Positions 16,193 through 24,237 of a stretch of DNA of 64,000 nt are shown here, piece by piece. Position 1 is the stretch's first letter. Each line of letters opens with the position of its first letter. This DNA is from Streptomyces sp. NBC_00094 (lineage in GTDB: Bacteria; Actinomycetota; Actinomycetes; Streptomycetales; Streptomycetaceae): NCBI RefSeq assembly GCF_026343125.1, contig NZ_JAPEMB010000001.1:5275501-5339500 (forward strand), given 5' to 3'. The notes beneath the pieces are model-generated. The model was not told the DNA's origin, searched no databases, and saw only the letters and a list, made by a program, of their open reading frames with translations. Position numbers and translations under genes: made by a program.

Positions 16193-17824
16193 ATGCGCGG
16201 AGCCACGCACGCCAAGTGGGCCGCTCTGGCCACCGCAGTAGCCCTCGCGGCGACTGCCTGTGGCGGCGGCGACGACAGTGGCGGCGGAGGCGGAGGGGCC
16301 GACGGCATCGTGACCTCCTCGTGGGGAGACCCGCAGAACCCACTGGAGCCCGCCAACACCAACGAGGTGCAGGGCGGCAAGGTCCTCTCCATGATCTTCC
16401 GGGGGCTCAAGGAGTACGACCCCAAGACCGGCGAGGCCAAGGACATGCTCGCCGAGAAGATCGAGACCACCGACTCGACCAACTTCACCATCACGGTCAA
16501 GGACGGCTGGACCTTCTCCAACGGCGAGAAGGTCACCGCCAAGTCCTTCGTCGACGCCTGGAACTACGGCGCCCATCTGAAGAACAACCAGAAGAACGCG
16601 TACTTCTTCGGTCAGATCGAGGGATACGACCAGGTCCACCCCGAGAAGGGCGAGCCCACCGCCGAGACCATGTCCGGCCTCAAGGTCACCGGCGGCCAGA
16701 CCTTCACGGTCAAGCTCACCCAGAAGTTCTCCACCTGGCCCATCACCCTGGGCTACGCGGCCTTCTCGCCGCTTCCCCAGGCCTTCTACGACGACCACGC
16801 CGCCTGGCTCTCGAAGCCCGTCGGCAACGGCCCGTACACCGTCGACTCCTACGCCAAGGGCTCCGAGATGGCCCTCAAGCGGTGGGACGCCTACCCGGGC
16901 ACCGACAAGGCACAGAACGGCGGCGTGACCCTGAAGGTCTACACCGACAACAACACCGCCTACACCGACCTGACGGCCGGAAACCTCGACCTCGTCGACG
17001 ACATCCCCGCCGCCCAGCTGAAGAACGTCTCCGCCGACCTCGGCGACCGGTACATCAACGTCCCCGCCGGCATCATCCAGACCCTGTCGTTCCCGTTCTA
17101 CGACCCCGAATGGAACAAGCCGGGCCAGGAGAAGCTCCGTACGGGCATCTCCATGGCGATCGACCGGGACCAGATCACCGAGACGATCTTCCAGAAGACC
17201 CGCACCCCGGCCAAGGACTGGACCTCCCCGGTCCTCGGCGAGGAGGGCGGCTACAAGGACATCTGCGGCGACGCCTGCACGTACAACCCCACCGAGGCGA
17301 AGAAGCTGGTCGCCGAGGGCGGCGGCATCCCCGGCGGCACCATGAAGATCTCGTACAACGCCGACACCGGCTCCCACAAGGAGTGGGTGGACGCCGTGTG
17401 CAACTCCATCAACCGCGCCCTCGGCAACAACAACGCCTGTGTCGGCAACCCGGTCGGCACCTTCGCCGACTACCGCAACCAGGTCACCACCCAGAAGCTC
17501 GAGGGCCCCTTCCGGGCCGGCTGGCAGATGGACTACCCGCTCATCCAGAACTTCCTGCAGCCGCTGTACTACACCAACGCCTCGTCCAACGACGGCAAGT
17601 ACACCGACCCGCAGTTCGACAAGCTGGTCGACCAGGCCAACGCCGAGGCCGACACCGCGAAGGCCGTCGGGCTCTTCCAGCAGGCCGAGGAAGTCCTCCG
17701 CGACGACATGGGCGCCATCCCGCTCTGGTACCAGAACGGCAGCGCCGGCTACTCGGACAAGGTGTCCAACGTGTCGCTGAACCCCTTCAGCGTCCCGGTC
17801 TACGACCAGATCAAGGTCAACTGA
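16193..17824 (+). CDS. Oligopeptide-binding lipoprotein, second BldK/Opp-type transporter
   Basis: A 543-residue family 5 solute-binding lipoprotein paralogous to the one at 10188, sharing the MRGAxxAKW start, the ALAATACGGG lipobox, KDGWTFSNGEKVTAKSF and PVGNGPYTV. A Gly-rich linker follows the lipidated Cys. The ATG at 16193 has GGGAGG six bases upstream. The rest of its transporter starts only at 19036, because two reverse-strand genes lie between. Its 3' end overlaps the convergent gene at 17817 by 8 bp. Confidence 0.92.
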   Translation: MRGATHAKWAALATAVALAATACGGGDDSGGGGGGADGIVTSSWGDPQNPLEPANTNEVQGGKVLSMIFRGLKEYDPKTGEAKDMLAEKIETTDSTNFTITVKDGWTFSNGEKVTAKSFVDAWNYGAHLKNNQKNAYFFGQIEGYDQVHPEKGEPTAETMSGLKVTGGQTFTVKLTQKFSTWPITLGYAAFSPLPQAFYDDHAAWLSKPVGNGPYTVDSYAKGSEMALKRWDAYPGTDKAQNGGVTLKVYTDNNTAYTDLTAGNLDLVDDIPAAQLKNVSADLGDRYINVPAGIIQTLSFPFYDPEWNKPGQEKLRTGISMAIDRDQITETIFQKTRTPAKDWTSPVLGEEGGYKDICGDACTYNPTEAKKLVAEGGGIPGGTMKISYNADTGSHKEWVDAVCNSINRALGNNNACVGNPVGTFADYRNQVTTQKLEGPFRAGWQMDYPLIQNFLQPLYYTNASSNDGKYTDPQFDKLVDQANAEADTAKAVGLFQQAEEVLRDDMGAIPLWYQNGSAGYSDKVSNVSLNPFSVPVYDQIKVN

Positions 17825-18452
17825 CGCCGTTCGTGGGGGCCGGTCGGCCCGGAGGGCAGCGCAGCGACGCCGCCCGCCGGGCCGGCTCGCTGTCCGGGTC
17901 GTGGTCCCGGGGCCCGGCGCAGTCGACGAGACCGACCGTGAGGGAGTCCGTCTCCCAGGTCAGGACACCGCCCTCGCCCCGGACCGTCCGGTCCCCGGCG
18001 CAGCGGTAGCGGAACGAGGCGGTCACGAAGCGCAGCCCGGCGTAGTACACGGGCCGTGCGGCGGACTCGAACCGGATGTCCGTGTCCCGGGCCACCTCGG
18101 AGGTCTCGCGGCCCGGTCCCGCGAGGGGCGCGCGCACGGCCCGGCTCAGGGAGTCCATCACCTCCGCGGCGGTGGGTGCGCCGTGGAGGGCCGGGACGGT
18201 GACGGCGGCGGTACGAGGACGGTACGGAGCGGCCCCGGTGCGCAGGACACCGCCCGGTACGACGGAGGCCGGGCCGTCCAGCACCGCGAGGTCCCAGCGC
18301 CTGTCCGTGGTCCAGTCGAAGACCGGATCGCACGCGGAGGCCGCCCGGCCGGTCTCGCGGCCCTGAGGCCCGGGGCCGGCGGCGCATCCCCCCGCGGCGC
18401 CGGCCAGCAGCAGCGCCGCCGCCAGCCGGCAGGCCCGTCGAGGCCCTCTCAG
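17817..18452 (-). CDS. Small exported lipoprotein, possible CTG start
   Basis: A 211-residue protein if started at CTG 18452, which overlaps the upstream stop codon. That start gives a textbook lipoprotein signal: RGPRRACRL, then LAAALLLAGAAGGC with an AGGC lipobox. No ATG, GTG or TTG occurs in frame near this point without running far into the neighbouring gene. GGGGG lies six bases ahead. The mature part (CDPVFDWTTDRRWDLAV onward) matches no family I recognise; several Cys residues suggest disulfides. It is inside the second transporter, on the opposite strand, and overlaps the binding-protein 3' end. Confidence 0.6.
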   Translation of the reverse strand: MRGPRRACRLAAALLLAGAAGGCAAGPGPQGRETGRAASACDPVFDWTTDRRWDLAVLDGPASVVPGGVLRTGAAPYRPRTAAVTVPALHGAPTAAEVMDSLSRAVRAPLAGPGRETSEVARDTDIRFESAARPVYYAGLRFVTASFRYRCAGDRTVRGEGGVLTWETDSLTVGLVDCAGPRDHDPDSEPARRAASLRCPPGRPAPTNGVS

Positions 18453-18889
18453 GTGACGCCCCCGTTGTCCACGCAGCCGCCCTTCGAGGGCTGCCAGAGG
18501 GTCACTTCGAGCTGGACCTTCTGCCCGCGCGGCTGGTCGAAGCGGTGGGTGTAGTCGGGTTGCCGGCCCTCCAGGTTCCAGCGCCAGGTCGTCACGATCC
18601 GGTTCCCCGCGTAGAAGCGGCCGAAGTAGTCGGCGGTGTCGTCGCTGCGGTTCCACTGCGTGATGCGCTGGTCGGCCGCGGTGAAGTTCATGCCCACGCG
18701 GTCGCCGTTGTCGGGGTCCGTGTGGGTGACGTACGCGTCGCGGCTTCCCTGGCCGCGCGAACTGGGGCTGCTGCCGTGGGTGCAGCGCCACGGGTCACCG
18801 TCCTCGGCGGGCGCCGCCGCCGCCAGAAGGGGCAGGACCGCCAGCGCGGCCAGACCCAGTGCCGTTCTCCGGCGCTTCGGAACCGTCAT
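18449..18889 (-). CDS. Small secreted protein of unknown function
   Basis: A 146-residue protein starting MTVPKRRRTALGLAAL with a clear Sec signal peptide ending around LLAAAAPAED. The mature part is about 115 residues, rich in Asp, Arg and Trp (GDPWRCTHG, DDTADYFGRFYAGN, VTTWRWN), with two Cys that could form one disulfide. No family recognised. It is the first gene of a two-gene reverse-strand unit lodged between the binding-protein gene and the permeases of the second transporter. A longer start at 18934 would add 15 residues before the basic segment and is less likely. Confidence 0.62.
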   Translation of the reverse strand: MTVPKRRRTALGLAALAVLPLLAAAAPAEDGDPWRCTHGSSPSSRGQGSRDAYVTHTDPDNGDRVGMNFTAADQRITQWNRSDDTADYFGRFYAGNRIVTTWRWNLEGRQPDYTHRFDQPRGQKVQLEVTLWQPSKGGCVDNGGVT

Positions 18890-18962
18890 CCCAGGAGCCT
18901 TTCGTGTGATCGACACGGCGAACACGCCGAACATAGCGGGATCTGATGCGCATTCACCTCTA

Positions 18963-18990
18963 TTGGCCTCTAAAGGTGCGTGGTTAGTCC
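18963..18990 (+). promoter_or_regulatory. Candidate promoter for the second permease/ATPase block
   Basis: TTGGCC and TAGTCC are separated by 16 bp in an AT-rich stretch 46 bp before the permease start at 19036. Because two reverse genes separate these permeases from their binding-protein gene, an own promoter is needed. The match is modest. Confidence 0.35.
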
Positions 18991-19035
18991 AAGTGCGTTC
19001 TATTAGGACGAGATGACTTTAAGGACGGAGGAGAT

Positions 19036-19959
19036 GTGGGCCGGTATGTGATTCGACGGCTGCTACAGATGATCCCCGTGTTCTTCGGGGCGACCCTGCT
19101 GCTGTTCCTCATGGTCAACGTGATGGGCGACCCGATCGCCGGCCTCTGCGGCGACCGGGCGTGCGACCCCGCGACCGCCGCCCAGCTGCGCGAGGAGTAC
19201 GGGCTCGACAAGCCGGTGTGGCAGCAGTACCTGACGTACATGGGGCACGTGTTCACCGGTGACTTCGGCACCGCCTTCAACGGCCAGGAGGTCACGGAGC
19301 TCCTCGCCGAGGCCTACCCGGTCACCCTCCGCCTGACGATCGTGGCGATCCTCTTCGAGATCATCGTGGGCATCACGCTCGGTGTGGTCAGCGGACTTCG
19401 CCGGGGCCGCGCGGTGGACACCGGCGTGCTCGTGACGACGCTCGTCGTGATCTCCATCCCGACGTTCGTGACGGGCTACGTGCTCCAGTACCTGTTCGGC
19501 GTCAAATGGGGCTGGGTCAGCCCGACCGTCTCCGCGGACGCCCCCTTCAACGAGCTGATCCTCCCCGGGATCGTCCTCGCCTCCGTCTCCCTGGCCTACG
19601 TGACGAGGCTGACCCGCACCTCGGTCGCCGAGAACGCCCGCGCCGACTACGTCCGCACGGCCGTGGCCAAGGGGCTGCCGCGCCACCGTGTCGTCACGCG
19701 ACACCTGCTCCGCAACTCGCTGATCCCGGTGGTGACCTTCATCGGCACCGACATCGGCGCGCTCATGGGCGGGGCGATCGTCACCGAGCGGATCTTCAAC
19801 ATCCACGGGGTGGGGTACCAGCTCTACCAGGGAATCCTCCGGCAGAGCACGCAGACGGTCGTCGGCTTCGCCACGATCCTCGTGATCGTCTTCCTGGTGG
19901 CGAACCTGATCGTCGACCTCCTGTACTCCGTCCTCGACCCCAGGATCCGCTATGCCTGA
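19036..19959 (+). CDS. Oligopeptide ABC transporter permease (OppB type), second transporter
   Basis: A 307-residue permease paralogous to the one at 11999 (MGRYVIRRLLQMIPVFFGATLLLF start) with the cytoplasmic loop DYVRTAVAKGLPRHRVVTRH. The start is GTG at 19036 with GGAGGAG a few bases ahead; an overlapping ATG at 19034 is out of frame. A short insertion CGDRACDP near residue 45 supplies two Cys absent from the first paralogue. The 3' end overlaps the next permease by 8 bp. Confidence 0.93.
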   Translation: MGRYVIRRLLQMIPVFFGATLLLFLMVNVMGDPIAGLCGDRACDPATAAQLREEYGLDKPVWQQYLTYMGHVFTGDFGTAFNGQEVTELLAEAYPVTLRLTIVAILFEIIVGITLGVVSGLRRGRAVDTGVLVTTLVVISIPTFVTGYVLQYLFGVKWGWVSPTVSADAPFNELILPGIVLASVSLAYVTRLTRTSVAENARADYVRTAVAKGLPRHRVVTRHLLRNSLIPVVTFIGTDIGALMGGAIVTERIFNIHGVGYQLYQGILRQSTQTVVGFATILVIVFLVANLIVDLLYSVLDPRIRYA

Positions 19960-20941
19960 GCCCGACCCGTTCGAGAACCAGGGCGCCATCGCGGGGACAG
20001 GCGCCGGCGCCACCATGGACCTCGCCTCGAGCGAGGCGATCGAGGTGGGCCACGAGCCCGACGGCCCCCTGGGGCAGGGCGTCGGCCCCAAGGAGAAGCC
20101 CCGCAGCCTGTGGTCGGACGCCTGGCGAGACCTGCGGCGCAACCCGGTCTTCATCATCTCCGCGCTGATCATCGCCTTCCTGGTGGTCATCTCCATCTGG
20201 CCGTCCCTGATCGCCTCCGGAGACCCCCTCGACTGCGATCTCTCCAAGGCCCAGGAGGGATCCCAGCCGGGCCACCCGTTCGGCTACGACTCCCAGGGCT
20301 GCGACGTGTACACCCGTACCGTCTACGGCGCCCGGACCTCCATCACCGTCGGCGTGTGCTCCACCCTCGGTGTGGCGCTCCTCGGCGGCCTGCTCGGCGG
20401 TCTCGCCGGGTTCTTCGGCGGCGCGTGGGACGCGTTCCTGTCCCGGGCCACGGACATCTTCTTCGCCATCCCCGTGATCCTGGGCGGCCTGGTGCTGCTG
20501 TCGGTCATCACCAGCAACACCGTCTGGCCGGTCATCGGCTTCATGGTCCTGCTCGGCTGGCCACAGATCTCCCGCATCGCGCGCGGCTCCGTCATCACGG
20601 CCAAACAACACGACTACGTCCAGGCGGCACGCGCCCTCGGCGCCTCCAACACCCGGATGATGCTGCGCCACGTGACGCCCAACGCCATCGCGCCCGTCAT
20701 CGTGGTGGCGACCATCGCCCTCGGCACGTACATCTCGCTGGAGGCCACGCTGTCGTACCTCGGCGTCGGCCTGCGGCCGCCGACCGTCAGCTGGGGCATC
20801 GACATCTCCGCGGCGTCGCAGAACATCCGCAACGCCCCGCACATGCTGCTCTGGCCGGCCGGCGCGCTCGCCGTCACCGTGCTCGCCTTCATCATGCTCG
20901 GCGACGCGGTGCGCGACGCCCTCGACCCGAAGCTGAGGTAG
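19952..20941 (+). CDS. Oligopeptide ABC transporter permease (OppC type), second transporter
   Basis: A 329-residue permease with a roughly 50-residue polar N-terminus, then RSLWSDAWRDLRRNPVF and the transport domain with EAA-like loop DYVQAARALGASNTRMMLRHVTPN. An extracytoplasmic loop has CDLSKAQEG and SQGCDVY, again a Cys pair not in the first transporter. The ATG at 19952 overlaps the upstream stop, and the ATPase ATG follows 5 bp after its own stop. Confidence 0.93.
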   Translation: MPEPDPFENQGAIAGTGAGATMDLASSEAIEVGHEPDGPLGQGVGPKEKPRSLWSDAWRDLRRNPVFIISALIIAFLVVISIWPSLIASGDPLDCDLSKAQEGSQPGHPFGYDSQGCDVYTRTVYGARTSITVGVCSTLGVALLGGLLGGLAGFFGGAWDAFLSRATDIFFAIPVILGGLVLLSVITSNTVWPVIGFMVLLGWPQISRIARGSVITAKQHDYVQAARALGASNTRMMLRHVTPNAIAPVIVVATIALGTYISLEATLSYLGVGLRPPTVSWGIDISAASQNIRNAPHMLLWPAGALAVTVLAFIMLGDAVRDALDPKLR

Positions 20942-20946
20942 CGCCC

Positions 20947-21930
20947 ATGCTGCTCGAAGTGCGCGACCTGCACGTGGAGTTCCACACCCGCGACGGGGTC
21001 GCCAAGGCCGTCAACGGCGTCGACTACTCCGTCGACGCCGGGGAGACCCTCGCCGTCCTCGGCGAGTCCGGCTCCGGCAAGTCCGTCACCGCCCAGGCGG
21101 TCATGGGCATCCTCGACATGCCCCCGGGAAAGATCACCCAGGGCGAGATCCTCTTCCAGGGCCAGGACCTCCTGAAGCTCAAGGAGGAGGAGCGGCGCAA
21201 GATCCGGGGCGCCAAGATGGCGATGGTCTTCCAGGACGCGCTCTCCTCGCTCAACCCCGTCGTCAGCGTCGGCGACCAGCTCGGCGAGATGTTCCAGGTC
21301 CACAAGGGGATGTCGAGGAAGGACTCCAAGGCCAAGGCCGTCGAACTGATGGACCGGGTCCGCATCCCCGCCGCCAAGGAACGCGTCGGCCAGTACCCGC
21401 ACCAGTTCTCCGGCGGTATGCGCCAGCGCATCATGATCGCGATGGCGCTCGCCCTCGAACCCGAGCTGATCATCGCCGACGAGCCGACCACCGCCCTCGA
21501 CGTCACCGTCCAGGCCCAGGTCATGGACCTCCTCGCCGAGCTGCAGCGCGAACTCCACATGGGCCTCATCCTCATCACCCACGACCTCGGCGTCGTCGCC
21601 GACGTCGCCGACAAGATCGCCGTCATGTACGCGGGCCGGATCGTCGAACGGGCCCCCGTCCACGAGATCTACAAGGCCCCCGCCCACCCCTACACCAAGG
21701 GCCTCCTCGAATCGATCCCGCGCCTGGACCAGAAGGGCCAGGAGCTGTACGCGATCAAGGGCCTGCCGCCCAACCTCCTCAACATCCCGCCCGGCTGCGC
21801 CTTCAACCCCCGCTGCCCCATGGCCCAGGACGTCTGCCGGACCGACGTACCCCCGCTGTACGACGTGACCGAGTCCCCGGTGCCCCGCTCCAGCGCCTGC
21901 CACTTCTGGAAGGAGTGCCTCCATGGCTGA
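20947..21930 (+). CDS. Oligopeptide ABC transporter ATP-binding protein (OppD type), second transporter
   Basis: A 327-residue ATPase starting MLLEVRDLHVEFHTRDG. Walker A is GESGSGKS, signature FSGGMRQR, Walker B LIIADEPTTALDV, and the Cys-rich end is CAFNPRCPMAQDVC. It is very close to the ATPase at 13892 but lacks that protein's 23-residue N-terminal extension. The ATG at 20947 follows GAGGTAG; the longer open frame upstream is the shadow of the permease gene. Confidence 0.94.
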   Translation: MLLEVRDLHVEFHTRDGVAKAVNGVDYSVDAGETLAVLGESGSGKSVTAQAVMGILDMPPGKITQGEILFQGQDLLKLKEEERRKIRGAKMAMVFQDALSSLNPVVSVGDQLGEMFQVHKGMSRKDSKAKAVELMDRVRIPAAKERVGQYPHQFSGGMRQRIMIAMALALEPELIIADEPTTALDVTVQAQVMDLLAELQRELHMGLILITHDLGVVADVADKIAVMYAGRIVERAPVHEIYKAPAHPYTKGLLESIPRLDQKGQELYAIKGLPPNLLNIPPGCAFNPRCPMAQDVCRTDVPPLYDVTESPVPRSSACHFWKECLHG

Positions 21931-23122
21931 GGCGATTCTCGAAGTCCGGGACCTGCACAAGCACTACCCGCTGACCCAGGGCATCCTCTTCAAGAAGCAG
22001 ATCGGCGCCGTCAGGGCCGTCGACGGCGTCGACTTCGACCTCTCCGCCGGCGAGACCCTCGGCATCGTCGGCGAGTCCGGCTGCGGCAAGTCGACCGTCG
22101 CGAAGATGCTGGTCAACCTGGAGCGGCCGACCTCCGGGGAGATCCGCTACAAGGGCGAGGACATCACCAAGCTGTCCCCCCGCGCCCTCAAGGCCGTCCG
22201 CCGCAACATCCAGATGGTGTTCCAGGACCCGTACACCTCGCTCAACCCGCGTATGACGGTCGGCGACATCATCGGCGAGCCGTACGAGATCCACCCCGAG
22301 GTCGCCCCCAAGGGCTCCCGACGCCAGAAGGTCCAGGACCTCCTGGACGTCGTCGGCCTCAACCCCGAGTACATCAACCGCTATCCGCACCAGTTCTCCG
22401 GCGGTCAGCGCCAGCGCATCGGCATCGCCCGGGGCCTGGCCCTCCAGCCCGAGATCATCGTGGCCGACGAACCGGTCTCGGCCCTCGACGTCTCCGTCCA
22501 GGCGCAGGTCGTCAACCTCCTGGACCGTCTCCAGTCCGAGTTCTCCCTCTCGTACGTGTTCATCGCCCACGACCTCTCGATCGTGCGGCACATCTCCGAC
22601 CGGGTCGGCGTCATGTACCTCGGCCGGATCGTCGAGATCGGCAGCGACGCCCAGATCTACGACCACCCCACCCACCCGTACACGCAGGCGCTGCTCTCCG
22701 CCGTCCCCGTCCCCGACCCGGACGCGCGCGCCCACCGCGAGCGCATCATCCTCCACGGCGACGTCCCCTCCCCGGCCAACATCCCCTCCGGCTGCCGCTT
22801 CCGCACCCGCTGCTGGAAGGCGCAGGAGCGCTGCACCCTGGAGGTCCCCCTGCTGGCCGTCCCGGCGGTCTTCCGTCTCACGGACAGCCCGGCGAAGCAC
22901 GACTCGGCCTGCCACTTCGCGGAGGAGAAGCAGGTGGTCCCCCCGGAGAGCGGCGCGGAGGACATCCGTGTGGTTCCCCCGGAGAGCGGCGCGGAGGACA
23001 TCCGCGTGGTTCCCCCGGAGAACGGGGCGGAGGAGAAGCGTGTGGTTCCCCCGGGGAACGGGGCGGAGGAGAAGCGCGCGGCCCCGCCGGAGAACGGCGG
23101 AGAGGGCAGTGAAACTCCTTAA
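21923..23122 (+). CDS. Oligopeptide ABC transporter ATP-binding protein (OppF type) with repeat tail
   Basis: A 399-residue ATPase. Walker A is GESGCGKS, signature FSGGQRQR, Walker B IIVADEPVSALDV and the Cys motif is CRFRTRCWKAQERC. After about residue 333, where the paralogue at 14943 simply ends EEKQVVPVH, this protein continues into five 12-residue repeats of the form VVPPESGAEDIR before ending GSETP. The tail is probably disordered and dispensable. The ATG overlaps the upstream stop by 8 bp. No strong terminator hairpin follows in the next 100 bp. Confidence 0.93.
   Translation: MAEAILEVRDLHKHYPLTQGILFKKQIGAVRAVDGVDFDLSAGETLGIVGESGCGKSTVAKMLVNLERPTSGEIRYKGEDITKLSPRALKAVRRNIQMVFQDPYTSLNPRMTVGDIIGEPYEIHPEVAPKGSRRQKVQDLLDVVGLNPEYINRYPHQFSGGQRQRIGIARGLALQPEIIVADEPVSALDVSVQAQVVNLLDRLQSEFSLSYVFIAHDLSIVRHISDRVGVMYLGRIVEIGSDAQIYDHPTHPYTQALLSAVPVPDPDARAHRERIILHGDVPSPANIPSGCRFRTRCWKAQERCTLEVPLLAVPAVFRLTDSPAKHDSACHFAEEKQVVPPESGAEDIRVVPPESGAEDIRVVPPENGAEEKRVVPPGNGAEEKRAAPPENGGEGSETP
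22929..23101 (+). repeat. 36-bp tandem repeats in the OppF-type gene
   Basis: Four full and one diverged copy of a 36-bp unit beginning GTGGTTCCCCCGGAGA encode the 12-residue repeat. The first two copies are nearly identical. The array appears to have grown from the EEKQVVP ending shared with the paralogue. Confidence 0.85.
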
Positions 23123-23278
23123 CGCGCAGGCAACTTGACGGAATCCACTCCGATATACGGACACGCCAGGATCGTCAGCGTACGGCCGTGCGGGTGCCGT
23201 GAACCGGCCGGGGCGCGCCATGTCGCCCCGGCCGGATGCACGTCGGCGGAACCGCTTGTTTCGGTCGCCCGCGACCGT

Positions 23279-23284
23279 GAGTAT
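23279..23284 (+). promoter_or_regulatory. Candidate leaderless -10 box for the gene at 23292
   Basis: GAGTAT lies 7 nt before the GTG at 23292. The spacing matches other genes in this window and supports that start codon. Confidence 0.35.
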
Positions 23285-23291
23285 CGGGTCC

Positions 23292-24236
23292 GTGACTGTG
23301 ACACGACCGGCACGTCTCACGGGCGCCGCGCTCTGCGCCGCGCTCGCCCTCCTCGCCGCCGTGTGGATCCTCAAGGACCTCGCCGCGCTCGGCTCACCCG
23401 CCGGCCTCGCCTGGTCCTGGAGCGGGGACCACTACCTCCCGGCGAGGGGGCCGGCCGTCACGTCCCTCGTCGACCCCCTGCTCCTCGCCGTCTCCGTGGC
23501 CACCGCCGTCGCCGCCCTGCGCTCCCGCCACGCGGCCTCCGCGCTCGTCGCCACCGGAGTCGTCACCCTCGCCTTACGCCTGCCCGGCCTCTGGGCGCTC
23601 GGGACCGGCGCGCTCGTCACCGCCCTCCTCGACGTCGCCCTCGCCGCCGGACTCGTCATCACCGCGGCCGCCGGCCGCCGCCGGGCCGACCGCCCCCACG
23701 AACAGCTCCCCACCCGCCCCCGCGCCGGACGTGCCGTCGCCGCCGGAATCCTCCTCGCGGTCGCCGCGCTCACCGTCGTCCTGTGGGAGGCGCACTGGGC
23801 CGGCGAACTGCGCCTGCAGCTCACCGTCGACCGGTTCGTCGGCGGCCGGTCCGCCTTCACGCCGGTCCTCGCACCCCCGCCGGCCTGGCTGTCGCTGGTC
23901 CTCGTCGGGCTGTACGGCGCCGCCGCCGTCTCCGCCTTCGCGCGGGCCCGTCACACCCGGGCCTTCGGCCTGCTCGCCGGGGCGTTCCTGACGGCCTGCG
24001 GCTTCGCCGCGTTCGCCCGGGTCGTACGGGTCGGACTGCTCCCGCACCTCACCGACGCCCCCACCTTCGAGCAGCTGTACGTCCTCACCGCGGCCTTCGG
24101 GCTGTTCGGCGGCATCGCGGTGCTCGCCCTCCTCGCCGGGCGCGGCGCCCCCGTCGCCGCACCCGCTCCCTACGGCCCGTACGGCTCGTACGGGCCGCCC
24201 CCGGCCCCGCCCTACCCGCCGCCGCCCGGCTGGTGA
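23292..24236 (+). CDS. Multi-pass membrane protein with a TTA codon
   Basis: A 314-residue protein with about seven or eight hydrophobic segments, a polar loop carrying HYLPARG and LTVDRFVGG, and a Tyr/Pro/Gly-rich cytoplasmic tail (YGPYGSYGPPPAPPYPPPP) typical of Streptomyces membrane proteins. No family recognised. Codon 95 (23574-23576) is TTA, so translation should depend on the bldA tRNA. It lies directly after the second BldK-type operon. The start is uncertain: GTG at 23292 fits a -10 box 7 nt upstream; GTG at 23277 and 23298 are alternatives. It converges on the peptidase gene, with only 1 bp between stops. Confidence 0.7.
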   Translation: MTVTRPARLTGAALCAALALLAAVWILKDLAALGSPAGLAWSWSGDHYLPARGPAVTSLVDPLLLAVSVATAVAALRSRHAASALVATGVVTLALRLPGLWALGTGALVTALLDVALAAGLVITAAAGRRRADRPHEQLPTRPRAGRAVAAGILLAVAALTVVLWEAHWAGELRLQLTVDRFVGGRSAFTPVLAPPPAWLSLVLVGLYGAAAVSAFARARHTRAFGLLAGAFLTACGFAAFARVVRVGLLPHLTDAPTFEQLYVLTAAFGLFGGIAVLALLAGRGAPVAAPAPYGPYGSYGPPPAPPYPPPPGW

Positions 24237-24237
24237 C

